Below are positions 7,914 through 15,563 of a stretch of 34,970 nucleotides of DNA, one piece after another. Made by a program: the position numbers and the translations under genes. Position 1 is the stretch's first letter, and each line of letters begins with the position of its first letter. Under the pieces are notes generated by a model. That model was not told the DNA's origin and ran no database searches. It saw nothing but the letters and a program-made list of their open reading frames with translations. This DNA comes from a bacterium (GTDB lineage Bacteria; Patescibacteriota; Minisyncoccia; UBA6257; GWB1-50-10): contig JAKANR010000001.1 in NCBI GenBank assembly GCA_021823645.1, positions 1 through 34,970 of the forward strand, read 5' to 3'.

Positions 7914-8774
7914 ATGTCGGATTTACATGAGGAAAAAATAAAATACTTGGAAGGAATGGCAAATCGGATTCGGGAGAGAATCATCGAAACACTGCTCGAA
8001 GCGGGATCGGGTCATTCCGCGGGACCGCTCGGAATGGCGGACATTTTTACCGCTCTTTATTTTCATATACTGAACCACAATCCAAAAAAACCGAATTGGC
8101 CGGATCGCGATCGACTGGTACTTTCGTGTGGACATATTTGCCCCGTGCAATATGTAACGCTTGCGTATGCTGGATATTTTCCGTTGGAAGAATTGAAAAC
8201 ATTGAGAAAACTGAATTCCCGTTTACAAGGACATCCGCATCGTACGGCATTGCCGGGAGTTGAAACCACATCGGGACCGCTCGGATCCGGTCTTTCCCAG
8301 GCGATAGGATTGGCGCTTGCCGCGCGACTCGACGGGAAAAAATACAGAATTTACTGTGTCGCATCGGATGGGGAACATGATGAGGGAAATTTCTGGGAGG
8401 CGGTGATGTTCGCGGGGAAATATAAATTGAACAATCTTACACTCATTGTCGATCGAAACAACATTCAAATCGACGGGTATACCGAACAAGTGATGCCACT
8501 CGAACCGCTTCGGGAAAAATATGAAGCATTTCGGTGGAATGTGCTTGGTGTCGACGGACATAATATTCACGATTTTGTCGATGCGGTAAACGAAGCGAAA
8601 GCGATTTATGAAAAGCCGACGGTGATTATCGCACATACGATTCCGGGAAAAGGAGTGAGTTTCATGGAGGGAGAATATACGTGGCACGGGAAGCCACCGA
8701 ATAAAGAAGAGGCAAAAAAAGCACTTCATGAACTCCGCACGCTTGGTCGTCACATAGAGTCTGAACATGAGTAA
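7914..8774 (+). CDS. tktA: Transketolase, N-terminal (thiamine diphosphate) subunit
   Basis: A 286-residue protein equal to the N-terminal third to half of a classical transketolase. It contains SGHSAGPLGMADIFTALYF (residues 32-50), LSCGHICPVQY (70-80), the GHPHR substrate loop (106-110) and TTSGPLGSGLSQAIGLA. The thiamine diphosphate/metal motif is SDGEHDEGNFWEA...DRNNIQ (151-185). The partner subunit follows at 8886. Split transketolases are known from archaea and several bacterial lineages including CPR. Together they transfer two-carbon ketol units between pentose and hexose phosphates in the cytoplasm. With rpe and rpiB upstream this forms the core of a non-oxidative pentose-phosphate route; no transaldolase is seen in the window. 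Confidence 0.93.
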   Translation: MSDLHEEKIKYLEGMANRIRERIIETLLEAGSGHSAGPLGMADIFTALYFHILNHNPKKPNWPDRDRLVLSCGHICPVQYVTLAYAGYFPLEELKTLRKLNSRLQGHPHRTALPGVETTSGPLGSGLSQAIGLALAARLDGKKYRIYCVASDGEHDEGNFWEAVMFAGKYKLNNLTLIVDRNNIQIDGYTEQVMPLEPLREKYEAFRWNVLGVDGHNIHDFVDAVNEAKAIYEKPTVIIAHTIPGKGVSFMEGEYTWHGKPPNKEEAKKALHELRTLGRHIESEHE

Positions 8775-8885
8775 GACTAATTTTAAATTTTGAGTTTCGA
8801 ATTTTGAATAAATATCTGAATTCAAAAATTAAGTAAATAAAAATTCAATCGAAATTCATAAGTCGTTATTCGAAATTAAATTATT
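8775..8885. other. AT-rich gap between the transketolase subunit genes
   Basis: This 111-base gap is unusually long for this operon and is made of imperfect direct and inverted copies of words like AATTTTGAAT, AATTCAAAAATT and ATTCGAAATT. The best inverted pair is around 8804-8832. I see no coding potential and no good promoter or terminator in it. Confidence 0.5.
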
Positions 8886-9893
8886 ATGTTGAATGAACAA
8901 TTAAAACTGAACCAAAAGATTTTCGAGAAAGACGTAGAAATGAAACCTGCAAGAGATGGGTATGGTGAGGGACTTGTGATACTCGGCGAAGAAAATCAAA
9001 GTGTGGTGGTTTTATCCGCGGATCTCACTGAATCGACGCGCGCTGAAGGATTTGCGAAAAAATTCCCTGAACGATTTTTTGAAATCGGCGTCGCCGAACA
9101 AAATATGGCGACCATTGCGGCGGGACTGGGCATATCGGGAAAAATTCCGTTTATTTCTTCGTACGCGGTTTTTTCTCCGGGAAGAAACTATGAACAAATT
9201 CGCACGACGATCGCATACAACGATTCAAACGTAAAAATCGCGGGAGCGCATGCGGGGATTTCCGTCGGTCCCGATGGAGCGACCCATCAGGCAACCGAGG
9301 ATATGGCGATTATGCGAGTGATTCCGAATATGAGGGTGATATGTCCCTGCGATTCGATAGAAACGCGAAAAGCGACACTTGCCGCGGGGAACATGTGGGG
9401 TCCTGTCTATATTCGTTTTGGACGCGAAAAAAGTCCCATGATCACCTCAAACGAGACTCCGTTTATTCCCGGACGAGCGGAAATTTTATGGAACTCTTCC
9501 GTGAACGGGAAAAAACCCGATGTTGCGATTATCGGATGCGGAATGCTTCTTTATAATGCGCTTATCGCGGCGAAAGAACTCGAAAATGAAAAAATCAGTG
9601 TCATTGTGGTAAACAGTCATACCATAAAACCACTTGACGAAAAGACAATTCTTGCAGTTGTGGATAAAACGAAAGCGGTGGTAACGGTTGAGGAACATCA
9701 AATTGCCGGTGGACTGGGAAGTGCGGTTGCGGAACTTCTTGCACAAAGATTTCCCGTGCCGATGGAATTTGTCGGAATGCATGATACATTCGGAGAATCG
9801 GGAAAACCGAGTGAACTCATAGAAAAATATGGAATGGGAGTGAAAGATATAAAAGAAGCGGTAAGGAGAGTGTTGAAGAGAAAAAATAATTAA
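8886..9893 (+). CDS. tktB: Transketolase, C-terminal (pyrimidine-binding) subunit
   Basis: A 335-residue protein covering the middle and C-terminal domains of transketolase. RDGYGEGLVILGEENQSVVVLSADL opens the pyrimidine domain. FFEIGVAEQNMATIAAGL holds the conserved glutamate (about residue 71) that activates the thiamine ring. GAHAGISVGPDGATHQATEDMAIMR carries conserved histidines. From about residue 210 the C-terminal transketolase domain follows (KPDVAIIGCGMLL, VEEHQIAGGLGSAVAELL). The ATG at 8886 gives about 20 residues before the conserved domain; an in-frame ATG at 8940 is an alternative start. It should form the active enzyme with the N-subunit encoded just upstream. Confidence 0.93.
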   Translation: MLNEQLKLNQKIFEKDVEMKPARDGYGEGLVILGEENQSVVVLSADLTESTRAEGFAKKFPERFFEIGVAEQNMATIAAGLGISGKIPFISSYAVFSPGRNYEQIRTTIAYNDSNVKIAGAHAGISVGPDGATHQATEDMAIMRVIPNMRVICPCDSIETRKATLAAGNMWGPVYIRFGREKSPMITSNETPFIPGRAEILWNSSVNGKKPDVAIIGCGMLLYNALIAAKELENEKISVIVVNSHTIKPLDEKTILAVVDKTKAVVTVEEHQIAGGLGSAVAELLAQRFPVPMEFVGMHDTFGESGKPSELIEKYGMGVKDIKEAVRRVLKRKNN

Positions 9894-9905
9894 AGATAGG
9901 AATTT

Positions 9906-10580
9906 ATGGGGATTTTATATATTGTCGGAACTCCGATTGGAAATTTGAAAGACATTACGCTTCGCGCACTCGAAGTGTTGAAAACGTGCGATATCGTACT
10001 CGCCGAAGATACACGGGTCACAAAAAAACTTTTGAATCATTACGAAATAAAAAAAACCATATGGAGATACGATGAGTACGCGGGAGAAAAGATGTATAAA
10101 GACATAGGAAATTTTTTGAAGGAAGGGAAAAATATTGCACTCGTAACCGATGCGGGAACTCCGGGAATTGCGGATCCGGGATGGAAGATGGTGAAATATA
10201 TTCGCGACAATCAAAGCGATGTTTCTATTGTTCCGATTCCCGGCGCGTCATCGGTGGTGACGATCCTTTCCGCTTCCGGAATAAACGGAGATGCGTTCAC
10301 ATTTGTCGGATACCCGCCGCATAAAAAAGGAAGAAATAAGTTTTTTGACGAGTTCAAAAACATCCGGATTACTCCGATTGTTTTTTTTGAATCGCCGTAT
10401 CGTGTGCAAAAATCATTTGATGATATTTTGCGTGTTTTCGGGGCGGATATCCGGATTATCGTCGGAAAGGAACTGACCAAAGTATTTGAAGAAGTGTGGA
10501 GCGGAACCGCGGAAGAGGCGAAAAAATATTTTGTGGGAAGTAAATTGAAAGGGGAATTTGTGGTTGCTATAGATATATGA
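9906..10580 (+). CDS. rsmI: 16S rRNA (cytidine-1402 2'-O)-methyltransferase, short form
   Basis: A 224-residue member of the tetrapyrrole-methylase fold. It contains the RsmI pattern IVGTPIGNLKDITLRALEVL at the N-terminus, then AEDTRVTKKLL, VTDAGTPGIADPG, PIPGASSVVTILSASG and FVGYPPHKKGR. RsmI uses S-adenosylmethionine to methylate the ribose of C1402 in the ribosomal decoding centre. Typical bacterial RsmI is about 280 residues, so the small C-terminal domain is missing here; the protein ends at KGEFVVAID. An AGGA sequence 5 bases before the ATG may act as a weak ribosome site. Its stop codon overlaps the start of the next gene (ATGA), so translation is probably coupled. Confidence 0.93.
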   Translation: MGILYIVGTPIGNLKDITLRALEVLKTCDIVLAEDTRVTKKLLNHYEIKKTIWRYDEYAGEKMYKDIGNFLKEGKNIALVTDAGTPGIADPGWKMVKYIRDNQSDVSIVPIPGASSVVTILSASGINGDAFTFVGYPPHKKGRNKFFDEFKNIRITPIVFFESPYRVQKSFDDILRVFGADIRIIVGKELTKVFEEVWSGTAEEAKKYFVGSKLKGEFVVAIDI

Positions 10581-12277
10581 ATTCAGAGACAAAAATCTGT
10601 CAGAACTGTAAACAGAACTTTGTAATAGAAAGTGAAGATTTCCAATTCTACAAAAGAATTGAAGTACCACCACCGACACTTTGTCCGGAGTGTAGACTTA
10701 GACGAAGGATGTTGTGGCGAAATGAGAGATTACTTCACAAAAGAAAATCCAGTCTTTCCGGCGAAGAGATAATCAGTCAGTTTTCCGATGCAGTGGTCTT
10801 CCCCGTATATTCTCCAAAAGAATATTTTTCCAGAATGTGGATGTCGCCTGAGTTGGAATACAATTCGGAGCGAAGTTTTTTCGATCAGTTTCACGAATTG
10901 TTGAATAAGACTCCACAATGTGCCCTTCTCACAGATTTACAATCTCTTGAGCATGGAAGTATTTATCAGAATGGCGCGAGTAGAAATAAAGGGTGTTATA
11001 TGGTGAGCGCGTCCGGAGATAATGAGGATTGTATGTACAGCAACAATCTTGATTATTCAAAATCTTCTCTCGACTCTTTGTGGTGTCGACGGATTGAGTT
11101 TTCATACGATAATATTGACTCTCTCGATTCAAATAAATTGTTTTTTTCACAAGAGTGTGAGCAGTGTGTCGATTGTTGGTTTTCTTATAACTGTAAGAAT
11201 TGCATAAACTGTTTCGGGTGTGTTGGACTTCGCAATAAATCATATTGCCTATGGAACAAACAACTTCCAAAGGAGGAATACGAAAAAGAAATAAAAACCA
11301 TCCTTGCGGATTTGACGCCAGACAAGATTTCTTATTTTCGTTCAAAACTTGATCAACTTGCGCTCCTTTTCCCACGTAAATATATGCACATCGATTTTGT
11401 GAGTAGTGCCACATGTACAGGGGATTATATTGTGAATTCAAAAAATATCTTTCGTGGGTTTACGATACACGAGAGTCAGAATTCCCGTTATTGTTCGAAG
11501 CTTATCGCCGGAAAAGAATGTTTTGATATGACCGATTGGGGCGACCCTGCCGAACTCTGTTATGAGTGTATCACCGTGGGGAAAAGTGCCTACAAGGTTC
11601 TCTTTTCAAATAATTGTTGGCCCGAGTGCAGAGAAATATCGTATTGCGATTCCTGTGTAAACTCACATCATCTTTTCGGGTGTGTTGGATTAAAAGATGC
11701 GTCTTTTTGTATTTTAAATAAAAAATATTCCGAGGATGAATATTACAAGATGACAAAAAATATAATTATAGATATGGTGCAACGGGGAGAGTATGGAGAA
11801 TTTTTTCCGAAAGAACTTTCACCATTTTTGTATAATGAGGCGATTGTGCAAGAATATTTTCCATGTAGTAGAAAGGAGGCGGAATCAAGAGGGTATGCAT
11901 GGGCTGTCCCAGAAGAGCGTGATTATAAAATTACAAAAAAAATAAGTGACCTTCCAGGGAATATAAAAGACATTGATGATTGTATTTTGAATGAGGTGAT
12001 TGAGTGTGCTCATGCGGGAAAATGTACTCATGGGTGTTCGACTGCTTTCAAAATAATCAAAGAAGAATTGATATTTTATAAACGGTTTGGATTGCCGATA
12101 CCTCGGCTATGTTTTAACTGCAGACATGGAGAAAGATTTGCAAAGCGAAATCCAATGAGACTTTGGCATAGGAAATGTATGAATGGAGGATGTATTAATG
12201 AGTTTGAGACAAGCTATTCACCCGAAAGAAAGGAGATTATTTACTGTGAGCAATGTTATCAAGCGGAAGTAATATAA
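10577..12277 (+). CDS. Cysteine-rich zinc-ribbon protein of unknown function
   Basis: A 566-residue protein with about 38 cysteines, many in CxxC pairs. It starts with a zinc-ribbon-like unit (CQNCKQNF...FYKRIEVPPPTLCPECRLRRRM, residues 8-44). A related unit near the C-terminus (FYKRFGLPIPRLCFNCRHGER) is followed by CMNGGC and CEQC. The middle holds an internal duplication: NCFGCVGLRNKSYCLWNKQLPKEEY and HLFGCVGLKDASFCILNKKYSEDEY. No signal peptide, membrane segment or known catalytic motif is visible. I associate this architecture with proteins found widely in CPR genomes and often annotated with uninformative names. Metal binding is likely from the motif; the role is unknown. It overlaps rsmI by 4 bases. 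Confidence 0.75.
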   Translation: MNSETKICQNCKQNFVIESEDFQFYKRIEVPPPTLCPECRLRRRMLWRNERLLHKRKSSLSGEEIISQFSDAVVFPVYSPKEYFSRMWMSPELEYNSERSFFDQFHELLNKTPQCALLTDLQSLEHGSIYQNGASRNKGCYMVSASGDNEDCMYSNNLDYSKSSLDSLWCRRIEFSYDNIDSLDSNKLFFSQECEQCVDCWFSYNCKNCINCFGCVGLRNKSYCLWNKQLPKEEYEKEIKTILADLTPDKISYFRSKLDQLALLFPRKYMHIDFVSSATCTGDYIVNSKNIFRGFTIHESQNSRYCSKLIAGKECFDMTDWGDPAELCYECITVGKSAYKVLFSNNCWPECREISYCDSCVNSHHLFGCVGLKDASFCILNKKYSEDEYYKMTKNIIIDMVQRGEYGEFFPKELSPFLYNEAIVQEYFPCSRKEAESRGYAWAVPEERDYKITKKISDLPGNIKDIDDCILNEVIECAHAGKCTHGCSTAFKIIKEELIFYKRFGLPIPRLCFNCRHGERFAKRNPMRLWHRKCMNGGCINEFETSYSPERKEIIYCEQCYQAEVI

Positions 12278-12293
12278 ACTTAAAGTCATTTTT

Positions 12294-12896
12294 ATGTATT
12301 ATCCATTATGGAAGCGGATGTTTGATATTGCGGGTTCTTTCATAGGACTTATTTTTTTTGCTCTTTTCTTTCCGTTTATCGGATTTGCGATTGTGATTGA
12401 AAGCGGATTTCCGATACTCGTCCGTCTTGATCGGGTGAGTGAGGGAAAACTAACGAGTGTATACAAGTTTCGGACGATGGTAAAAAACGCAAAAGACATG
12501 AAGAAATCACTTTTTCCGATGAATGAGCGAACGGATGGTCCGTTGTTTAAAATGAAAAACGATCCGCGAGTAACGAGGGTTGGAAGAGTGGTCCGAAAAC
12601 TTCGTCTTGATGAATTACCCCAATTTATCGATGTATTTATGGGAAGACTTGCGCTTGTGGGACCCCGTCCGCACGAACCGGAGGAGGTGGAAAAATATCC
12701 GGAAGGATACAAAAAAGTGACTTTTGCGCGCGCGGGACTTACCGGTTTATCGCAGGTGAGCGGCGCATCGTCTTTATCGTTCCAAAAAGAAATTGAACTC
12801 GACACCTATTATATGGAACACCAATCTTTTTTTCTCGACTGCAAAATTGTCATGAAAACCGCACTCATTCTTTTTTTCGATCCAACCGGCGTTTAA
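12294..12896 (+). CDS. Polyprenyl-phosphate sugar-1-phosphate transferase (bacterial sugar transferase)
   Basis: A 200-residue enzyme of the WbaP/WcaJ/PglC superfamily. It would transfer a sugar-1-phosphate from a nucleotide sugar to undecaprenyl phosphate, the first membrane step of a surface glycan. The N-terminal KRMFDIAGS leads into a hydrophobic re-entrant or membrane helix (about residues 13-35). The catalytic core follows: VYKFRTM, DGPLFKMKNDPRVTRVGRVVRKLRLDELPQ (catalytic Asp-Glu pair), LALVGPRPHEP, GLTGLSQVSG and LDTYYMEH. It lacks the extra N-terminal membrane domain of WbaP, so it is a short PglC-like form. It heads a glycan cluster with two glycosyltransferases and a DUF4012 protein. 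The transferred sugar cannot be predicted. Confidence 0.92.
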   Translation: MYYPLWKRMFDIAGSFIGLIFFALFFPFIGFAIVIESGFPILVRLDRVSEGKLTSVYKFRTMVKNAKDMKKSLFPMNERTDGPLFKMKNDPRVTRVGRVVRKLRLDELPQFIDVFMGRLALVGPRPHEPEEVEKYPEGYKKVTFARAGLTGLSQVSGASSLSFQKEIELDTYYMEHQSFFLDCKIVMKTALILFFDPTGV

Positions 12897-12904
12897 CTTT
12901 CAGT

Positions 12905-12917
12905 TAGAAATAACGGG
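12905..12917 (+). repeat. Possible remnant of the CCCGTT/TAACGGG element
   Basis: GTTAGAAATAACGGG (12903-12917) joins what looks like a 5' arm (GTTAGAAA) to the exact element terminus TAACGGG. It can fold GTTA-GAAA-TAAC. It lies 28 bases before the full element at 12946. It is too short to call firmly. Confidence 0.2.
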
Positions 12918-12945
12918 AAAAATGCGGTAAAATTAAGATACTCGT

Positions 12946-13063
12946 CCCGTTAGAGATAACGATCACGGGAACGCGTATTTGTTTATGAAAGACATTGTTG
13001 GAAATATAGTCGAATATTTAAAAAATATAGATTGCGCATTGATTGCGATCTATCTCTAACGGG
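12946..13063 (+). repeat. Start-codon-abutting inverted-repeat element 1 (subfamily A)
   Basis: A 118-bp non-coding element. CCCGTTAGAGATA (12946-12958) pairs perfectly with TATCTCTAACGGG (13051-13063). Inside it a second short helix is possible between GATC (12961-12964) and GATC (13047-13050). The 3' end is followed directly by ATG (13064), the start of a glycosyltransferase. It shares length, terminal helix, GATC helix and the internal word GTCGAATAT with elements at 29397 and 31388. No target duplication is visible: the 5' flank reads ACTCGT and the 3' flank ATGAAA. It could be a structured 5' leader or an inserted mobile element. Confidence 0.8.
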
Positions 13064-14173
13064 ATGAAAGTCGCCGTATTCCACGATTATCTCAATCAAT
13101 TCGGAGGAGCGGAACGGGTGTTGCGGGTGATTCTCGATATGTTTCCGGATGCCGATTTGTATACGCTTCTTTATGACGAAAAAAAGACCTTTGGATTGTT
13201 TCAGAAGAATATAAAAAAAACGAGTTTTATCGATATTCCGATAGTGCGCAAAAAACACAGAGCATTTATTCCACTTATGCCGTTTGCCGCGGGATTTTTA
13301 AAGTTGGAGGGGGAATATGATCTTATTATTTCAAGTTCTGCCGGGTATGCAAAAGGATTCGGAATGTATAGGAAAAAAAATAACGCATATCATATTTGTT
13401 ATTGCCATAGCCCGCTTCGATATGCGTGGGAAATAGATTATCTGAAAAATTTATCTTTTTCTCCCGCCTCAATGTCGAAAGATATTCTTCGTCCCATAGC
13501 CCGGTGGTTGCAACGATGGGATAAAAAAGCCTCCAAGCGCGTGAATCTGTTTGTCGCAAATTCGCATTTTATCGCGGAAAAAATAAAATCATATTACGAA
13601 CGGGAGGCAGAGGTGATTTATCCGCCGGTAAATTTCAAAAAATTTTTCTATGAACCGAAAGAACATGAAGAAGATTTCTATCTCATGGTGGGACGGCTTC
13701 TTTATTACAAAGGATTCGATTTGGGAATTCAGGCGTTCAACAAAATGAAAAAACGGCTGAAGATAATAGGAAGGGGACCGGAAGAAAAAAAACTGCGCCA
13801 ACTCGCAAATCCCGCATATATTGAATTTCTCAATTCGGTGAGTGATAAGGATTTGACGGAATACTACAATACCGCTCAAGCGTTTATTTTTCCCCAAATC
13901 GAAGATTTCGGTCTCGTTGCCGCGGAGGCCCAGGCATGCGGAACTCCGGTGCTCGCATTTCGGGTGGGTGGTGGCGGAGAAATCGTTGAGCATGGAAAAA
14001 CGGGACTCCTATTTAATGAACAAACCCCGGAGGCGATTATCGGCGCCGTGCGGGATTTCGAAACACGCACATTCAACAGAAAACAGATTGGGGAATCGGC
14101 ATATCGTTTCTCCGAAGATGAATTCAAAAGAAGATTATTCGAGGTGGTGCGGGGAGCCGGATTTCACGTGTGA
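13064..14173 (+). CDS. Glycosyltransferase family 4 protein
   Basis: A 369-residue GT-B-fold glycosyltransferase. The N-terminal domain opens with VAVFHDYLNQFGGAERVL, whose GGAE loop is typical of GT4 enzymes, and includes CYCHSPLRYAWE. The C-terminal domain has LMVGRLLYYKGFDLGIQAF, IGRGPEEKKL and FGLVAAEAQACGTPVLAF, the nucleotide-sugar-binding ExxxxxxE region. Such enzymes act at the cytoplasmic membrane face, adding sugars to a lipid-linked glycan begun by the sugar-phosphate transferase upstream. I chose the ATG at 13064, directly after the inverted-repeat element; an in-frame TTG at 13043 lies inside the element's 3' arm and would add seven residues of element sequence. The donor sugar is unknown. 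Confidence 0.92.
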   Translation: MKVAVFHDYLNQFGGAERVLRVILDMFPDADLYTLLYDEKKTFGLFQKNIKKTSFIDIPIVRKKHRAFIPLMPFAAGFLKLEGEYDLIISSSAGYAKGFGMYRKKNNAYHICYCHSPLRYAWEIDYLKNLSFSPASMSKDILRPIARWLQRWDKKASKRVNLFVANSHFIAEKIKSYYEREAEVIYPPVNFKKFFYEPKEHEEDFYLMVGRLLYYKGFDLGIQAFNKMKKRLKIIGRGPEEKKLRQLANPAYIEFLNSVSDKDLTEYYNTAQAFIFPQIEDFGLVAAEAQACGTPVLAFRVGGGGEIVEHGKTGLLFNEQTPEAIIGAVRDFETRTFNRKQIGESAYRFSEDEFKRRLFEVVRGAGFHV

Positions 14174-14204
14174 TGTTCTATGATTAAGGAAGGGGAGGAT
14201 TTGC

Positions 14205-14335
14205 CCCGTTGATGATAGTTTTTATTCATATTTTTAAATTGATAAATAAAATTGTGTGTTACATAAACGAAAATAAAAGGACGATGAGTATAGAAAAAAC
14301 GTACGAAAACGTAAACGTTTTCTATCATTAACGGG
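14205..14335 (+). repeat. Start-codon-abutting inverted-repeat element 2 (subfamily B)
   Basis: A 131-bp element. CCCGTTGATGATAG (14205-14218) pairs with CTATCATTAACGGG (14322-14335) with a single G-T wobble. A nested 6-bp hairpin, GAAAAC (14305-14310) with GTTTTC (14317-14322), sits against the 3' arm. It aligns along its length with the element at 27886: shared words include AATAAAATT, GGACGA and AAAAAAC-TACG-AAACGT. The ATG at 14336 follows at once. The 5' flank (GATTTGC) does not repeat the start-codon sequence. Confidence 0.8.
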
Positions 14336-15508
14336 ATGAAAATACTATTTGACGGTCGGGTGCTCGCAAAAGGAGAGGTTTCGGGAATTCCGGAATATGC
14401 ACGGTTGCTTTTTACTTATCTTCTGAAAATTGATCTTGCGAACGAATATTCGCTTTTCCTGAATTCGTTTCTGGGGATTACTCCTCCCATCAATATTCGT
14501 CATCACGCAAACGCATCGATGGTGAACACGCATATTCCCAATCGTCTCCTCGATTTCTCGTTTAAATTTTTTCACCAGCCGAAAGTGGATTTTTTTGTAC
14601 GTCCCGACGTCATATTCAGTCCGCATTTCAATATTCTCGCGAAAAGAAAAAGCACCCCGCGCATTATTACGTTTCACGATCTTTCGTTTGAACGGTTTCC
14701 CGAATTTCATTCTCCGCGGGAAAAACTTTGGCACTGGAGGCAGAATCCGAAAAAACAAGCGGAAGACGCCGACGAGATTATTGCAATATCGAATTCCACA
14801 AAAGTTGATCTCGTGGAACTGTACAAAATTTCTCCCAAGAAAATTTCGGTGGTATATTCCGGCATCAATCCGTATTATTTGCTTCCCGTTCTTCCGAGTC
14901 AGCTCTATGCATTCCGACAGGATCGTGCACTCCCGAAAAATTTTATTTTTACTCTAAGCACCCTTGAGCCGAGAAAAAATATTTCCGGTGTCGTACGCGC
15001 ATTCAATATTCTCAAAGAGAAAAAAGAATGCAGGGATTTTAAACTTGTGATCGCCGGGAAAGAGGGGTGGCTATGCGATGATATGTATAAAACAATAAAC
15101 GATTCTCCGTGGCGGGACGATATTATTCTATGGGGTCCCGCATCGTATGAAGAAGCGAGGAATCTCTATCATCTTGCCTCGGTGTTTGTCTGTGCGTCGT
15201 TTTTCGAAGGATTCGGATTTCCTCCTCTTGAGGCGCAATCGTGCGGAACGCCGGTCGTTTCTTCAAACACGGGATCGCTTCCCGAGGTGCTCGGACGTTC
15301 GGCTTTGTTGTACGATCCGCGCGATGAAGAAGGGATGGCGTCGGGCGTGTGTTCATTGATAGACAACGAAGAATTGCGAAACGACATGATTGCCCGCGGA
15401 TTCGAAAATATTCAGAGATTCGAGTGGGAAAAAACAGCTGCCGAAACGTTGAATATATTCAAAAAATATACAAAAGGAAGAACGGATATAGAGGCAACGG
15501 AAATCTGA
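14336..15508 (+). CDS. Glycosyltransferase family 4 protein
   Basis: A 390-residue GT4-type glycosyltransferase different from the one upstream. It begins KILFDGRVLAKGEVSGIPEYARLL, a typical N-terminal donor-domain start for mannosyl- or glucosyltransferases of the RfaB/WbaZ group. It contains ITFHDLSFERFPEFHS, ISNSTKVDLVELY, FTLSTLEPRKNISGVVRAF and the conserved SFFEGFGFPPLEAQSCGTPVVSSN region near residue 290, with two glutamates of the nucleotide-sugar site. It should extend the same lipid-linked glycan as its neighbour. The start is the ATG directly after the inverted-repeat element. It ends 55 bases before the DUF4012 gene. Donor and acceptor are not predictable. Confidence 0.92.
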   Translation: MKILFDGRVLAKGEVSGIPEYARLLFTYLLKIDLANEYSLFLNSFLGITPPINIRHHANASMVNTHIPNRLLDFSFKFFHQPKVDFFVRPDVIFSPHFNILAKRKSTPRIITFHDLSFERFPEFHSPREKLWHWRQNPKKQAEDADEIIAISNSTKVDLVELYKISPKKISVVYSGINPYYLLPVLPSQLYAFRQDRALPKNFIFTLSTLEPRKNISGVVRAFNILKEKKECRDFKLVIAGKEGWLCDDMYKTINDSPWRDDIILWGPASYEEARNLYHLASVFVCASFFEGFGFPPLEAQSCGTPVVSSNTGSLPEVLGRSALLYDPRDEEGMASGVCSLIDNEELRNDMIARGFENIQRFEWEKTAAETLNIFKKYTKGRTDIEATEI

Positions 15509-15563
15509 ACTTTCAATTGCGGAGAAGAAGAGGCGCGTTTACAATAAGAGAAGAGATTTTTCC

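Noticed and set aside
13043-13063. Upstream TTG start for the glycosyltransferase, and likewise GTG 27998 for rplX
   Set aside because: Both lie inside the 3' arm of the elements and would add residues encoded by the repeat; the conserved protein starts match the ATG right after the element.
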